Shown: piece by piece, positions 24,932 to 33,513 of the stretch
Layout of the letters: every line of letters starts with the position of its first letter
Position numbering within the stretch: the stretch's first letter is position 1
DNA from: JAFLCM01 sp046154665
GTDB taxonomy: Bacteria > Planctomycetota > Phycisphaerae > Phycisphaerales > UBA1924
Length of the DNA: 64,000 nucleotides
Direction of reading: 5' to 3'
NCBI GenBank assembly: GCA_046154665.1
Contig: JBJXFG010000055.1
Coordinates: forward strand, 1 to 64,000
Translations under genes and position numbers: made by a program
The notes under the pieces: model-generated
The model's database searches: none
Seen by the model: the letters and a program-made list of their open reading frames with translations, nothing else
What the model was told of the DNA's origin: nothing

Positions 24932-25032
24932 GTGCCACTGATGGCGGCGTCTTCGCCGACATCAGTGCCGGCTGTCGAAGCGTTGGGGCACTTCAGCACT
25001 GCTGTCCCCGCAGACGCGGCCAGCACTGGCAC
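24932..25032. repeat. GTGCCAC-bounded palindromic element, copy 3
   Basis: A 101-bp element from GTGCCACTGATGG to GCACTGGCAC, with the inner CAGCACTGCTGTCCCC stretch that resembles copy 1. It lies in the gap between the M28 peptidase and flgI. Confidence 0.75.
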
Positions 25033-25079
25033 GTTCGCAGGGCTTCAGCCCGGCATCCCGATTGCGACACCCCTGTCGC

Positions 25080-26183
25080 ATGACCCTCGCATCGCTCCGA
25101 ATCACCATCGCCCTTGCGCTCCTCAGCGCACTTGTTGCGCTCACCCCGCGCACCACGCACGCCATCACCGTCCAAGACCTCGCCCTCCTCCAGGGCCACG
25201 GCGAATCCAAACTCTGGGGCTTCGGCTTCGTCGTCGGCCTGCAAGGCACCGGCGATCCCTCCGAGCACCTTCCCCAGGCACGCCAGATTGCCAAGCTCCT
25301 CGAACGCGGCGGCAACCCCGTCCCCCGCCTCGAAGAGCTCGCCAAGGGCAAGAACATCGCCATGGTCATGGTCACCGCCACCATCCGCGAGACCGGCGGC
25401 AAGCGCGGCGACAAGATCGACTGCTATGTCCAGGCCTATCACTCGGCCCAGAGCCTCGAAGGCGGGCGACTTTTCATCACGCCGCTGCAGGGCGCGCTCC
25501 CGGGCCAGGGCGTCTACGCCATGGCCGAGGGGCCGATCGTCCTCGAAGGCCCCGTGACGACCAGCGGCGTCGTCCGCGCCGGGGCCCAGGTCATCACCGA
25601 CATCGACATGGAAGTCATCGACGTCGACGGCACCTTCACCCTCAGCGTCAAGCCCGAGTTCGCCCAGTGGACCACCACGCGGCTGCTGGCCAACGTCATC
25701 AACCAGGACCGGCGCGGCTTCGTCGATGCCGCGCAAGAAATCGCCCGCGCCGAAGACGCCCGCACCGTAGTCGTGACCATCCCCGACGCCGAACTCGAAA
25801 ACCCCGCCAACTTCCTGGGCGACATCCTCGCCATCCAGCTCGACGGCTCGCTGCTGACCCTACCCGCGGTGGTGCAGGTGAACGAGCAGCGCGGCACCAT
25901 CGTCGTCACCGGCAACGTGACCATCTCCGGCGTGCTCATCTCGAGCAAGAGCCTCACCATCCAGACGGTCACGCCCCCGGGAAGCACCGCGCCCGTCGCG
26001 GCCAGCGCGTCGGGAACCACCACGTGGGGCCGCCTCGGCCAGCCCGCGGAATCCACCGTCGCCCGCCTCGACGACCTGCTGCAAGCACTCCGCGCCATCG
26101 ATATGCCCGTGAACGAGCAGATCGGCCTGCTCAAGGAGATCCACAAGGCCGGCCGGCTGCACGCCGCGTTCGTGACGGAGTAG
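25080..26183 (+). CDS. flgI: Flagellar basal body P-ring protein FlgI
   Basis: Forms the periplasmic P-ring around the flagellar rod. The 367-residue protein has a signal peptide ending at about residue 29 (RTTHAIT) and the FlgI motifs VVGLQGTGD, AKGKNIAMVMVTATI and GDKIDCYVQAY, plus a C-terminal stretch with INQDRRGFVDAA. The length is normal for the family. The ATG at 25080 is chosen for the signal peptide; the frame opens at 25062. It is the first gene of a three-gene flagellar cluster, 12 bp before the rod-binding protein. A motile stage is expected. Confidence 0.93.
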   Translation: MTLASLRITIALALLSALVALTPRTTHAITVQDLALLQGHGESKLWGFGFVVGLQGTGDPSEHLPQARQIAKLLERGGNPVPRLEELAKGKNIAMVMVTATIRETGGKRGDKIDCYVQAYHSAQSLEGGRLFITPLQGALPGQGVYAMAEGPIVLEGPVTTSGVVRAGAQVITDIDMEVIDVDGTFTLSVKPEFAQWTTTRLLANVINQDRRGFVDAAQEIARAEDARTVVVTIPDAELENPANFLGDILAIQLDGSLLTLPAVVQVNEQRGTIVVTGNVTISGVLISSKSLTIQTVTPPGSTAPVAASASGTTTWGRLGQPAESTVARLDDLLQALRAIDMPVNEQIGLLKEIHKAGRLHAAFVTE

Positions 26184-26195
26184 CCCAAACGAACC

Positions 26196-26858
26196 ATGAT
26201 CGGTGCCCCCCTCAACCCGACCGCGATCCGCGTCACGGCACTCGCCGACGACGGCACCGGCGCCGCCTCGCTCCGCCGCGCCACACAGAGCGGCTCCTCG
26301 GCGTTCTCACTCCTCGAAGCCGCCTCCAAGCCGCGCGGCGAAGGCGACGACGATGCCAAACGCACGACGCCCGAGATGACCCAGGAGCAGGCTCGTTCCG
26401 CCGCGGCGGAACTCGTCTCCATCTCGCTCGTCCAGCCCGTGCTGGCGCAGCTCCGCAAGACCAACCAGGCGTGGGGCCCCTTCAAGCCCGGCGCGCACGA
26501 GAAGCAGTTCGGCCCGCTCATCGACGCCCAGGTCGCCATGCGGATCACCAACTCGACCAACTTCCCGATCGTCGACGCCGTGGCGCGGAACCTCTTCGAA
26601 GTCTCGCAGCGCCTCAACGGCAAGCAGTCCGACGACGATCGCTTGCCGAAGCCCGGTGAGTTCCGGGCACTCCCGAGCGAGTCGGAGCCCGCCGAGTTCC
26701 TAAGCCTTCGCGCGGACTCTTCAGCGGAGTTCCAGAGAGGTGGCGTGAACGACGCTGCGGTGCCCGCTATCTCGCTTCAAGTCGCGCCCGCGGTCGCGCC
26801 TTCCGCCGCCGTTCCAGCCGCCGTTCAGACACCCCGCCGAGCGGAGCGAACCCCATGA
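26196..26858 (+). CDS. Flagellar rod-binding protein (FlgJ N-terminal domain type)
   Basis: A 220-residue protein with the rod-binding domain of FlgJ and without a muramidase domain. The helical core is at about residues 58-135 (TQEQARSAAAELVSISLVQPV, FGPLIDAQVAMRI, VDAVARNLF in pieces), resembling the FlgJ N-domain that caps the growing rod. The N-terminal 55 and C-terminal 80 residues are disordered, Pro/Ala-rich. It follows flgI by 12 bp, and its stop overlaps the next start by 4 bp. Peptidoglycan hydrolysis for rod passage must come from a separate enzyme. Confidence 0.78.
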   Translation: MIGAPLNPTAIRVTALADDGTGAASLRRATQSGSSAFSLLEAASKPRGEGDDDAKRTTPEMTQEQARSAAAELVSISLVQPVLAQLRKTNQAWGPFKPGAHEKQFGPLIDAQVAMRITNSTNFPIVDAVARNLFEVSQRLNGKQSDDDRLPKPGEFRALPSESEPAEFLSLRADSSAEFQRGGVNDAAVPAISLQVAPAVAPSAAVPAAVQTPRRAERTP

Positions 26859-27397
26859 GCCAAGCACACCCCACCCCCGCGCCCGCTCACCCGCTGGACC
26901 ACCACGCCGCGGAACTCGAGAAAGTCCTGCTGCAAATCGCTGATCGCTACGAGACGCTGGCCCGTTGCGCGAGCGACCGCCGCGAGGCGATGCGCCGCGC
27001 CGACGCGCGCGCTCTGGCCAACTGCATCGACACCGAGAACCAGGCCGTGCAAGCGCTGGCGGATCTCGAGCGTCGTCGTATGATCGTCGTCGAAGCCATC
27101 GCCGCCGCCATCGGCAGCCCGGACCGCAGCCAGACCCCGGTGAGCCGACTCGCGCCGGCGTTGCCCGAGCCCGCCCGCTCGCGGCTGCTGGTGCTCTCGG
27201 CATCGCTGCGCGAACTCATGGAGAACGTGTCGCGCCTCAACGAGAGCGCCCGCCGTGCCGCCGAGATGCTCGCCGCTCATATGGAAGGCCTGATGCGCCA
27301 CGTCGCCGCCCGCCTCAACCACGCCCAGACCTACAACCCCAAGGGCGTCGTCACCTGCGGCCCGCGCATCGTCACCGGGCTGGATTCGGTGGGATAA
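26855..27397 (+). CDS. FlgN-like flagellar chaperone
   Basis: A 180-residue helical protein resembling FlgN, the export chaperone for the hook-filament junction proteins FlgK and FlgL. The helices at about residues 15-90 (ELEKVLLQIADRYETLARCA, REAMRRADARALANCIDTEN in shorter parts) and 100-150 are amphipathic with heptad leucines. Similarity is structural rather than by fixed motif, so the call rests partly on position after flgI and the rod-binding gene. Its last 26 bp overlap the end of the convergent dockerin gene. Confidence 0.7.
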   Translation: MSQAHPTPAPAHPLDHHAAELEKVLLQIADRYETLARCASDRREAMRRADARALANCIDTENQAVQALADLERRRMIVVEAIAAAIGSPDRSQTPVSRLAPALPEPARSRLLVLSASLRELMENVSRLNESARRAAEMLAAHMEGLMRHVAARLNHAQTYNPKGVVTCGPRIVTGLDSVG

Positions 27398-28982
27398 ACG
27401 CTGGCGGACACTGGTTCCCAAACCGCGTCAGAAACCTCGTGATGTCCGGCGTCGTCACCGAGCCGTCGCCGGTCAGATCGCCCGTCAGCACCGTCGATGA
27501 GCCCGTGCTCCCGAAGCGGCCGATCAGGAACACCAGGTCCGGCGTGTTCACGGCGCAGTCGCCGTTGAAATCCCCGATCAGCCAGTCATTGATGAGCACC
27601 GCGTCGGCACCGTCTACGAATCCGTCGTAGTTCAAATCAAACAGCGTGAAGTTGGTCCCGAACAGGCACACCCCCGTGCTGCCCATCCGCTTGGGGTCGC
27701 AGTCGAACCCGCTGCCGTCGGTGAACCACACGTGCGACACCAACTCCGCGCGGTCGTGCATCGTCACCTGCCCGTCGCCCGTGAAGTCGGCGTAGTGCTC
27801 GTCAAAGCCCGCGTCGGTCCACACGAGGTGCGCCTCGGGCTGCTCGGTCGAATACGCCGTCGCCAGCGCCGCACGGAACGTCCACTTGTCGGGAAAGAGC
27901 GCCTGCTCACCTTCGTCGTCTTTTCCCCAGCCCCCGGCGAGCGTGAACGTCTCGGGGAAGTTCACCGGGAACCACGGGTCCCTCACGCCTTCGCAGATAT
28001 CCGCCATCGCCTCGTGGATGCTCGTGTCGTCCGACACGTCGAGGTTGATCGGCTGCACCGGGCACACACCGCAGCGCAGCTTCGCTGCCCCGAGCTGCGT
28101 CATGGCGTAGACCAGCGAAACCGTGGTTGTGTCGTCCGCGATGCAGTGCTCGAAACGGAGGTAGACCAAGGGGTCGTACGCCCCGGGCTGCGACCCGTTC
28201 TTCGCGGCGCTCGCCACCATAAACCCGCCGGCACGCTGGAAGAACCGCCCGCGCACGATCCAGCTTTCTCCGGGCTCGAAGACGCCGTCGCAGTCGCCGG
28301 TGCCCTCGTCGATAATCTCCGGCAGGAAGCAACCGCAAAACGCCATGGTGAAGTCGGCGCCGCTGCGCTCAAAGTGCGGCGTGGTGTTGAACAGCCCATC
28401 AACCTGAGCCCCGGTGATCGGCACACGTTCCCGCAGCGGCCCCGTCGGCATCGAGCCCATCCGCGCCACCATCGCCAGATACCGCAGCGTCGCCGTGAAA
28501 CCCAGTTCGCCCCCGGTATTGATGTTCCCGTCGAGGTCGATGTCGATGTACCCGTACAGCGGGCTGTTGCCGAAGCGGTACGGGTCGTACACCCCGCCGA
28601 TCCCCAGCGGACCCGGCGGGTTGATCAGCCCCTTGAACGTCACATCAATCCTGACCATCGAAGGCATCAGCGAACTCGTGAACGAGCCGTTGAAGTTTTT
28701 CTTGGGCGTCGGCGACCACATCACCTCGGGCTGCCAACCGCCCCAGTGCAGTTTCACGATGTCCGGGAACTTGCCCTGCCGCCCCTCGAGCACCGGCGGA
28801 TCGATCGGCCCATCGGCGCCCGGGTCCGTTCGGCGCAGCACGGCATCGCCCGACGCGTCGGACAGCGTCCAGCCCGGCTGAGGCGTGGACTGCGCGCGGG
28901 CCAGCCCCGGCGCAATCACAGCCATGCAAGCAACGGCCGCCGCCATGGAGGCCCGCGAACAACTATCTGGAGAACTGGTCAC
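27372..28982 (-). CDS. Secreted protein with C-terminal GC-type dockerin repeats
   Basis: A 536-residue exported protein. The signal peptide is about residues 1-32 (APGLARAQS). The central region is not recognised; it is rich in Asp, Gly and aromatic residues with several cysteines (CGCFLPEIIDEGTGDC). The C-terminus has EF-hand-like dockerin units (DFTGDGQVTMHD, DFNGDCAVNTPDLVFLIGRF, DLTGDGSVTTPDITRFL in part), which bind calcium and anchor proteins to the surface in this lineage. The GTG start overlaps the stop of the sigma-54 regulator by 4 bp, so it may be the third gene of the sensor operon. Confidence 0.78.
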   Translation of the reverse strand: MTSSPDSCSRASMAAAVACMAVIAPGLARAQSTPQPGWTLSDASGDAVLRRTDPGADGPIDPPVLEGRQGKFPDIVKLHWGGWQPEVMWSPTPKKNFNGSFTSSLMPSMVRIDVTFKGLINPPGPLGIGGVYDPYRFGNSPLYGYIDIDLDGNINTGGELGFTATLRYLAMVARMGSMPTGPLRERVPITGAQVDGLFNTTPHFERSGADFTMAFCGCFLPEIIDEGTGDCDGVFEPGESWIVRGRFFQRAGGFMVASAAKNGSQPGAYDPLVYLRFEHCIADDTTTVSLVYAMTQLGAAKLRCGVCPVQPINLDVSDDTSIHEAMADICEGVRDPWFPVNFPETFTLAGGWGKDDEGEQALFPDKWTFRAALATAYSTEQPEAHLVWTDAGFDEHYADFTGDGQVTMHDRAELVSHVWFTDGSGFDCDPKRMGSTGVCLFGTNFTLFDLNYDGFVDGADAVLINDWLIGDFNGDCAVNTPDLVFLIGRFGSTGSSTVLTGDLTGDGSVTTPDITRFLTRFGNQCPPAFIPPNPAR

Positions 28983-30481
28983 GTCGAAGCTTCCTCCACC
29001 GCCGATGACAGGTTGAGCCTGTCAATACGGTACCGGAGGGCTCCGCGGTTCAACCCAATTAGTTTTGCTGCCATCGAGACATTGCCATGGGCCTGCCGAA
29101 GGGCCTGTTTGATGAGCATCGTTTCCATCTCATCGACCGTCGGGAGCCGTCCGCTGAGTAGGGGAATGCCGTTGACCGACTCGGTTGACCGCAAGTGCGG
29201 CTCGCGGGCTGGGTCCAAATCAGCCATCGAGACGTATGAGGGTGCCGTAAGCCCCATGTCCTCGGCGTTCACCACCGGGGGCTCGCACAAGATCGTCGCC
29301 CGCTTCACCGCGTTGATGAGTTCCCGAACATTGCCCGGCCAGTTGGCCGCGCCGATCGCTGCTTCCGCCGCCGCCTCGAACTTCAGCCCCGGCTTGCCCT
29401 GCTGCTTGGCCATCCGTTCCAGGGTGGCCCGGGCGATCAGCACCGCGTCGTGCCCGCGCTCACGCAGCGCCGGGATGCGCACCGTCAGCGCGTTGAGTCG
29501 GAACAAGAGGTCAGGCCGGAAGCGGCCTTCTTTCACGCGTTGTTCGAGGTCGAGGTTGGTCGCCGCGACCACGCGCGCCCGTGCCGAGCGTTCCTTCTCG
29601 CCGCCGATTCGGCGGAACACGCTCCGCTCGACCACCAGCAGCAGCTTGGCCTGCATATCCATCGGCAGCTCGCCGATCTCATCAAGGAAGATCGTCCCGC
29701 CCTCGGCGAGTTCGAACAGACCGATGCGGGCCGCCTTCGCGTCAGTAAACGCCCCTTTTTCATGCCCGAACAGCTCACTCTCGATCAGCCCGGGAGGCAG
29801 TGCGGCGCAGTTCACATGCACGAACGGCGTCGGCTGGGCCGCGTTAAAGCCCGGGTCGGCGCGGTGCACATACTGGGCCACCACGCCCTTGCCCACGCCC
29901 GTTTCGCCCAGCAAGAGGACACACGGCAACTCGCCGGTTTCGCCCGCGCGGGGGATGGGCATCGATGAGAAACGCCGCGCCGTGGTCAGGGCGCGTTGCC
30001 ACGCCGCGCTTTCTCCGATGACCGGCGACTCGCCCGAGCGGGCCGATTCGAGGCGGTCGTAGAGCTTGAGACGGCTCTTGGTCTTGCGGACGTCAATGGC
30101 CCGCGTGATCCGCAGGTTGAGGTCGTCGAGCCCCACCGGCTTCTGCATGTAGTCGTCGGCCCCGCAGCGCATGGCCTCGACGGCGGACTCGACGGGCTTG
30201 CTGGTCCCGAACGCCGTCATCACCAACAGGGCCCCGCCGAAGCCCTCTTCGCGGAGCTTCCTCACAAACTCGAGCCCGGTCTCGCCCGGCAGATTGACAT
30301 CCGTTACCACGGCATCAAACTCACGCGTGCGCATGGCTTCGCGGGCGTCCTTGACGGCCTCGACACCCACCGCCTGGTGCCCATCCAACTGCAGCCCCCC
30401 CACGAGAGAAGTGCGGAGAGGCTTTTCATCTTCGACAATCAGGATCTGAGCCAACGGAATGCTCCGGTTGTTTTCAGCCAT
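28979..30481 (-). CDS. Sigma-54-dependent response regulator (NtrC/AtoC type)
   Basis: A 500-residue bacterial enhancer-binding protein. The receiver is at about residues 12-125 with acidic pair VEDE, Asp61 in VVTDVNLP and Lys in YMQKPV. The AAA+ domain has LLGETGVGKG (Walker A), the sigma-54 contact loop GAFTDA, GTIFLDEIGELP (Walker B) and the R-finger region LLFRLNALTV. The C-terminus has a Fis-type helix-turn-helix (MAAKLIGLNRGALRYRIDRL in part). It should activate sigma-54 promoters on phosphorylation by the adjacent kinase, whose stop overlaps by 8 bp. Its start codon sits in a large inverted repeat. The ATG at 30499 is also possible. Confidence 0.92.
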   Translation of the reverse strand: MAENNRSIPLAQILIVEDEKPLRTSLVGGLQLDGHQAVGVEAVKDAREAMRTREFDAVVTDVNLPGETGLEFVRKLREEGFGGALLVMTAFGTSKPVESAVEAMRCGADDYMQKPVGLDDLNLRITRAIDVRKTKSRLKLYDRLESARSGESPVIGESAAWQRALTTARRFSSMPIPRAGETGELPCVLLLGETGVGKGVVAQYVHRADPGFNAAQPTPFVHVNCAALPPGLIESELFGHEKGAFTDAKAARIGLFELAEGGTIFLDEIGELPMDMQAKLLLVVERSVFRRIGGEKERSARARVVAATNLDLEQRVKEGRFRPDLLFRLNALTVRIPALRERGHDAVLIARATLERMAKQQGKPGLKFEAAAEAAIGAANWPGNVRELINAVKRATILCEPPVVNAEDMGLTAPSYVSMADLDPAREPHLRSTESVNGIPLLSGRLPTVDEMETMLIKQALRQAHGNVSMAAKLIGLNRGALRYRIDRLNLSSAVEEAST

Positions 30482-32054
30482 TTGGCTGATTTCGACCATT
30501 CATCATAGGACCTGAATGGTTCAAATCAGCCACATGGCTTGGTTGACGATTCATCGGAAGTCGCAGTGAGACGGTCGTACCGCGATTCTGCGGCTCGCAG
30601 GACGATTCGACGTGGATCGAACCGCCGTGAGACTTGACGACTTGGAGAGCTACTGCAAGACCGATGCCGGTGCCGTCAGGTTTGGTGGTGAAGTAGGGTC
30701 GGAAGATGCGTTCGCGGAGTTCGTTCGGGATGCCGGGGCCGTGATCCCGAACGGAAACCTCCCAGAGCTCGGGGTTCGGAGCGCGCGAAGTCACCTCGAC
30801 GTGCGTGTCCGCCGGGGAGGCCTGGAGGGCGTTGGTGATGACCGCGACCAGGGCGTGTTCGAGGTGTCGCGAGTCGAACGTGGCGGTGACGGGGGAGTGT
30901 TGGGCTTCGAGGGTGAGGGTGAGGCCGCGGGTCCGGGCCATGGGCTGGTGGGTGTCGACAACGCCGGTGATCCAAGGGAGGACTTCGGTGGGGGCCGGCT
31001 TGACCTGCATGGGGGTGGTGGCTTCGAGCAGGTCGCGGAGCCAGTCGTTGAATCGGTCGACGGTCTGGACGATCTGGGTCTGGTCTTCGCGGACGGTGTC
31101 GTTGCCGGGGAGGCGTTTGATGGTGAGTTCGGCGAGGCCGCGGATGCCGGAGAGAGGGTTGCGGATGTTGTGGGCCAAGCGACGGACCATCTCGCCGGTC
31201 GAAACCAACCGAGCGTTCTCGACGGCGTCGGCCTGCATCTGGGCGACCAGCGCGGCCATCTGGTTGACGTCGGAGCCGAGTTGGCCCAGTTCGTCGGAGG
31301 TCGCCACCTTGACGCGGTGCGCGTAGTTGCCCCGGGCGATCTGCTCGGCGGCGGCGCGAAGACCCTCCACGGGCTGGGTGATCCAACGCCGCACCAGCAG
31401 CACGCCCAGGAAGATCATCAACATCGCGGCGACGATGCCGGAACCCAGCACGATGCGGTGGGTGCGTTGCAGTTCCTGCCCAAAGACGAGCGACTTGGAA
31501 GCGTCGGCGAGGACTTTCGCTTCGGCACGCTCGATGATCTCGTGGAGGGCGAAGTGGGCGTCGCCGGCACGGATGCCGGCACCGAGGTCGCCCGATTCGA
31601 AGTACTGGCGCGCCAGCTCGCGGCCCGAAGCGGTCTGTTCGCGCAGGGTGCGGGCGGCGGTGGCGCCGATGCGTTCTGAGAACAGCGCGTCCTTGATGAG
31701 CTCGTCCGCGTGGACATCCATCTCCGCCGAGAGCCGGTCGTACTCGGTCCGCGCCTCGACGAGCTTGGAGGGATCGACCTTGGGCGTCGACTCGGCAGGG
31801 CCCTTTTGATCGCGCGGTGTCGGCAGGTTGTTCGACCCCGGCTCGTCACGACCGGGTCCGGGGAGCAATCGGGTCTGCGCGCCAGCGGTGCGCTTGACCT
31901 GGCCGAGCTCCAGCAGCAGCGTGGTGGTGCCGCGGAAGGGCGACACCAGTTCGCGGGCCATGAGGTTCCCGAACGCCAGGGCGACACCCAAGCCCACGGC
32001 AACGGTAAAGCCGAAGAGGCCGAGCAGCACGAGGAACTTGCGCTGCAGGTTCAT
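30474..32054 (-). CDS. Membrane sensor histidine kinase (NtrB-like, HAMP domain)
   Basis: A 526-residue kinase. Two membrane helices (about 8-30 and 203-221) enclose a periplasmic sensor region of about 170 residues, mainly helical. A HAMP domain follows (about 223-275; RRWITQPVEGLRAAAEQI), then the phosphoacceptor His295 in RRLAHNIRNPLSG, an N-box (VITNALQAS), and G-boxes (DHGPGIP, GTGIGLAV). The H-box is of NtrB type. It partners with the downstream sigma-54 regulator; the stop overlaps its start by 8 bp. The sensor domain contains no recognised fold. Confidence 0.92.
   Translation of the reverse strand: MNLQRKFLVLLGLFGFTVAVGLGVALAFGNLMARELVSPFRGTTTLLLELGQVKRTAGAQTRLLPGPGRDEPGSNNLPTPRDQKGPAESTPKVDPSKLVEARTEYDRLSAEMDVHADELIKDALFSERIGATAARTLREQTASGRELARQYFESGDLGAGIRAGDAHFALHEIIERAEAKVLADASKSLVFGQELQRTHRIVLGSGIVAAMLMIFLGVLLVRRWITQPVEGLRAAAEQIARGNYAHRVKVATSDELGQLGSDVNQMAALVAQMQADAVENARLVSTGEMVRRLAHNIRNPLSGIRGLAELTIKRLPGNDTVREDQTQIVQTVDRFNDWLRDLLEATTPMQVKPAPTEVLPWITGVVDTHQPMARTRGLTLTLEAQHSPVTATFDSRHLEHALVAVITNALQASPADTHVEVTSRAPNPELWEVSVRDHGPGIPNELRERIFRPYFTTKPDGTGIGLAVALQVVKSHGGSIHVESSCEPQNRGTTVSLRLPMNRQPSHVADLNHSGPMMNGRNQPNG
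30476..30539 (-). promoter_or_regulatory. Large inverted repeat over the sigma-54 regulator start codon
   Basis: Two 27-bp arms (30476-30502 and 30513-30539) pair at 24 of 27 positions around a 10-bp loop. In the message the hairpin begins in the last codons of the kinase gene and its 3-prime arm contains both candidate AUGs of the regulator (30499 and 30481). It could block or couple translation of the regulator. It could also be a repeat remnant; it has no near-identical copy that I saw in this window. Confidence 0.75.
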
Positions 32055-32205
32055 GTGGGGAATGATTGTCGCGCCGGGATGCGGCGGTCAGCACAATCCC
32101 GGAAAACGAGCCCCGAGCGTGTTCGAGTGGGTTGAAGAACCCAATGACTCCGGGTGGCCCGAAGACCCGTCGCTCACGCTCCGGGCTCGTTCAGAGCGGT
32201 TCGGC
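32055..32205. repeat. Inverted pair of dispersed GAGCCCGAGCGTG-type repeats
   Basis: The gap between the prepilin-like and kinase genes contains ACGAGCCCCGAGCGTG (about 32108) followed by a CGTCGCTCACGCTCCGGGCT stretch (about 32168). The two are inverted relative to each other and belong to the family seen at 1-168 and 23440. Confidence 0.65.
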
Positions 32206-33102
32206 TCAGCGCGGACGATGGTCCCAGCGCCAGCCTTCTTCGAGCAGCGGCGTCTTGCTGGTGCCGACGCTCCCGTCGACGAAGGCGACGTTCATCGCGC
32301 TGGCGTGGCGAAGGCCGGGCCACCAGAACCGGCCAGAGGCGTACAGGCCGCTGTTGCCCTGCGGGGGGGCCGTGAAGGTGGGGTTGTTCGAAGGGCTCTG
32401 CGAAACCGCCAACGGGGCGTCGACGTCCCACACCAGCGGTGCCCGCCCGGCCTGGAGGATGCCGCTGTCGAGCAGGACGGAGCGTGAGCGCGGCTGGCCG
32501 GGCGGGTCGGTGCGCTGGAAGCGGAAGTTGAAGCCGTAGGAGATGTTCTGCAGCGGCTCGAGAGCGCCGTTCATGCACGGGCGGTTGCGGTTCATCTGGA
32601 GCTCGCCGGTGATCTCGGCGCAGCGCATCGGATCATCGGTGCCGACCGAGGCGATACGGGCGGCGGTGAGGCCGGTGCCGTGCTGCCAGAACTCGTCGAC
32701 GCCGTACTGGCTGTCGACGAAGGTCTCGAGTCGGAAGCGTCCGGGGGTGCGGGTTTCGTCCTCGCCCCGCGTGGGGTGGAGCTGCGGGTCGGCGAAGACG
32801 GTGAAGTCAAACGCGACCGAACGCAGCGAAGTCTGGCAGCGGACCGCCCGCGCGGCGGCGGACCCGCGGCTGAGCGCCGGCAGCAGCAGTCCCAGCAGGA
32901 TCGCGATCACCGCGACGACCACGAGAATCTCGACGAGCGTGAACGCCCCACCGCGCTCGCGGGAGTTTGCGCGGCACTCGGTGAGACGGTGGATGGATTC
33001 GACCGAACGCGTCAAAAGTGGCCTCGGGCAACCAACCCTCTGTCGGGCCGCGGAGAGTTCTCGCGGCGTGAATAGAGATTCGGAGCGGTCGGCACAAATC
33101 AC
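32206..33102 (-). CDS. Prepilin-type N-terminal cleavage/methylation domain protein
   Basis: A type IV pilin-like or type II secretion pseudopilin-like protein of the large planctomycete prepilin group. The cleavage motif is GGA|FTLVE with the hydrophobic helix ILVVVAVIAILLGLLLPAL. The following globular domain ends in FVDGSVGTSKTP, a feature of the H-x9-DG-type (DUF1559-like) prepilins. Processing by a PilD-type peptidase and inner-membrane insertion are expected. The start is uncertain: GTG at 33102 gives a 54-residue leader, whereas TTG at 33015 gives a shorter one of about 25. No secretion gene is adjacent. Confidence 0.75.
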   Translation of the reverse strand: MICADRSESLFTPRELSAARQRVGCPRPLLTRSVESIHRLTECRANSRERGGAFTLVEILVVVAVIAILLGLLLPALSRGSAAARAVRCQTSLRSVAFDFTVFADPQLHPTRGEDETRTPGRFRLETFVDSQYGVDEFWQHGTGLTAARIASVGTDDPMRCAEITGELQMNRNRPCMNGALEPLQNISYGFNFRFQRTDPPGQPRSRSVLLDSGILQAGRAPLVWDVDAPLAVSQSPSNNPTFTAPPQGNSGLYASGRFWWPGLRHASAMNVAFVDGSVGTSKTPLLEEGWRWDHRPR

Positions 33103-33347
33103 CGCTGATTTGGAAAGATTATCAGCATCGCGAGGCCCGCCACAAGGCGGGAAAGCCCTGATTCTGGTGAGATTCGCGCCTGATCATGGCCGGCATCCAT
33201 ACAGCGTGCGAACAACGCGGCTTCCAAACGGCCTGAGACGTATGGTAGGCCCTTCGCCGAGCACGCCGCGGCTGAAATACACCCATCCGTGGATGGAACC
33301 CGTGACACGCGAGCGCGATTGCAGTTCAGCCGCAGCGGGTGATCGCA

Positions 33348-33425
33348 GAGCCGACGGCGCGAGCCGTCGGTCCTACGTCCACAAAACCGCGAGCACTTGG
33401 GACCGACCGCTCGCGCGGTCGGCTC
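33348..33425. repeat. GAGCCGACGGCGCGAG palindromic element
   Basis: A 78-bp element bounded by inverted ends, GAGCCGACGGCGCGAGCC on the left and the inverted match ending GGTCGGCTC on the right. Each end is itself a small hairpin (CGACGGCGCGAGCCGTCG). A diverged relative lies near 37740-37830. Confidence 0.75.
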
Positions 33426-33513
33426 CGCTCCGCGACGCATGAAGGGAAACCGCTCGAGCGACACGCGTGCCGGGCATGCCCAAGACCAAGCGTGGCGGCC
33501 ATCACGACCGGAA

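Noticed and set aside
30513..30539. tRNA T-arm-like sequence (GGTTCAAATC)
   Set aside because: No acceptor or anticodon stem fits around it; it is one arm of the hairpin over the regulator start.
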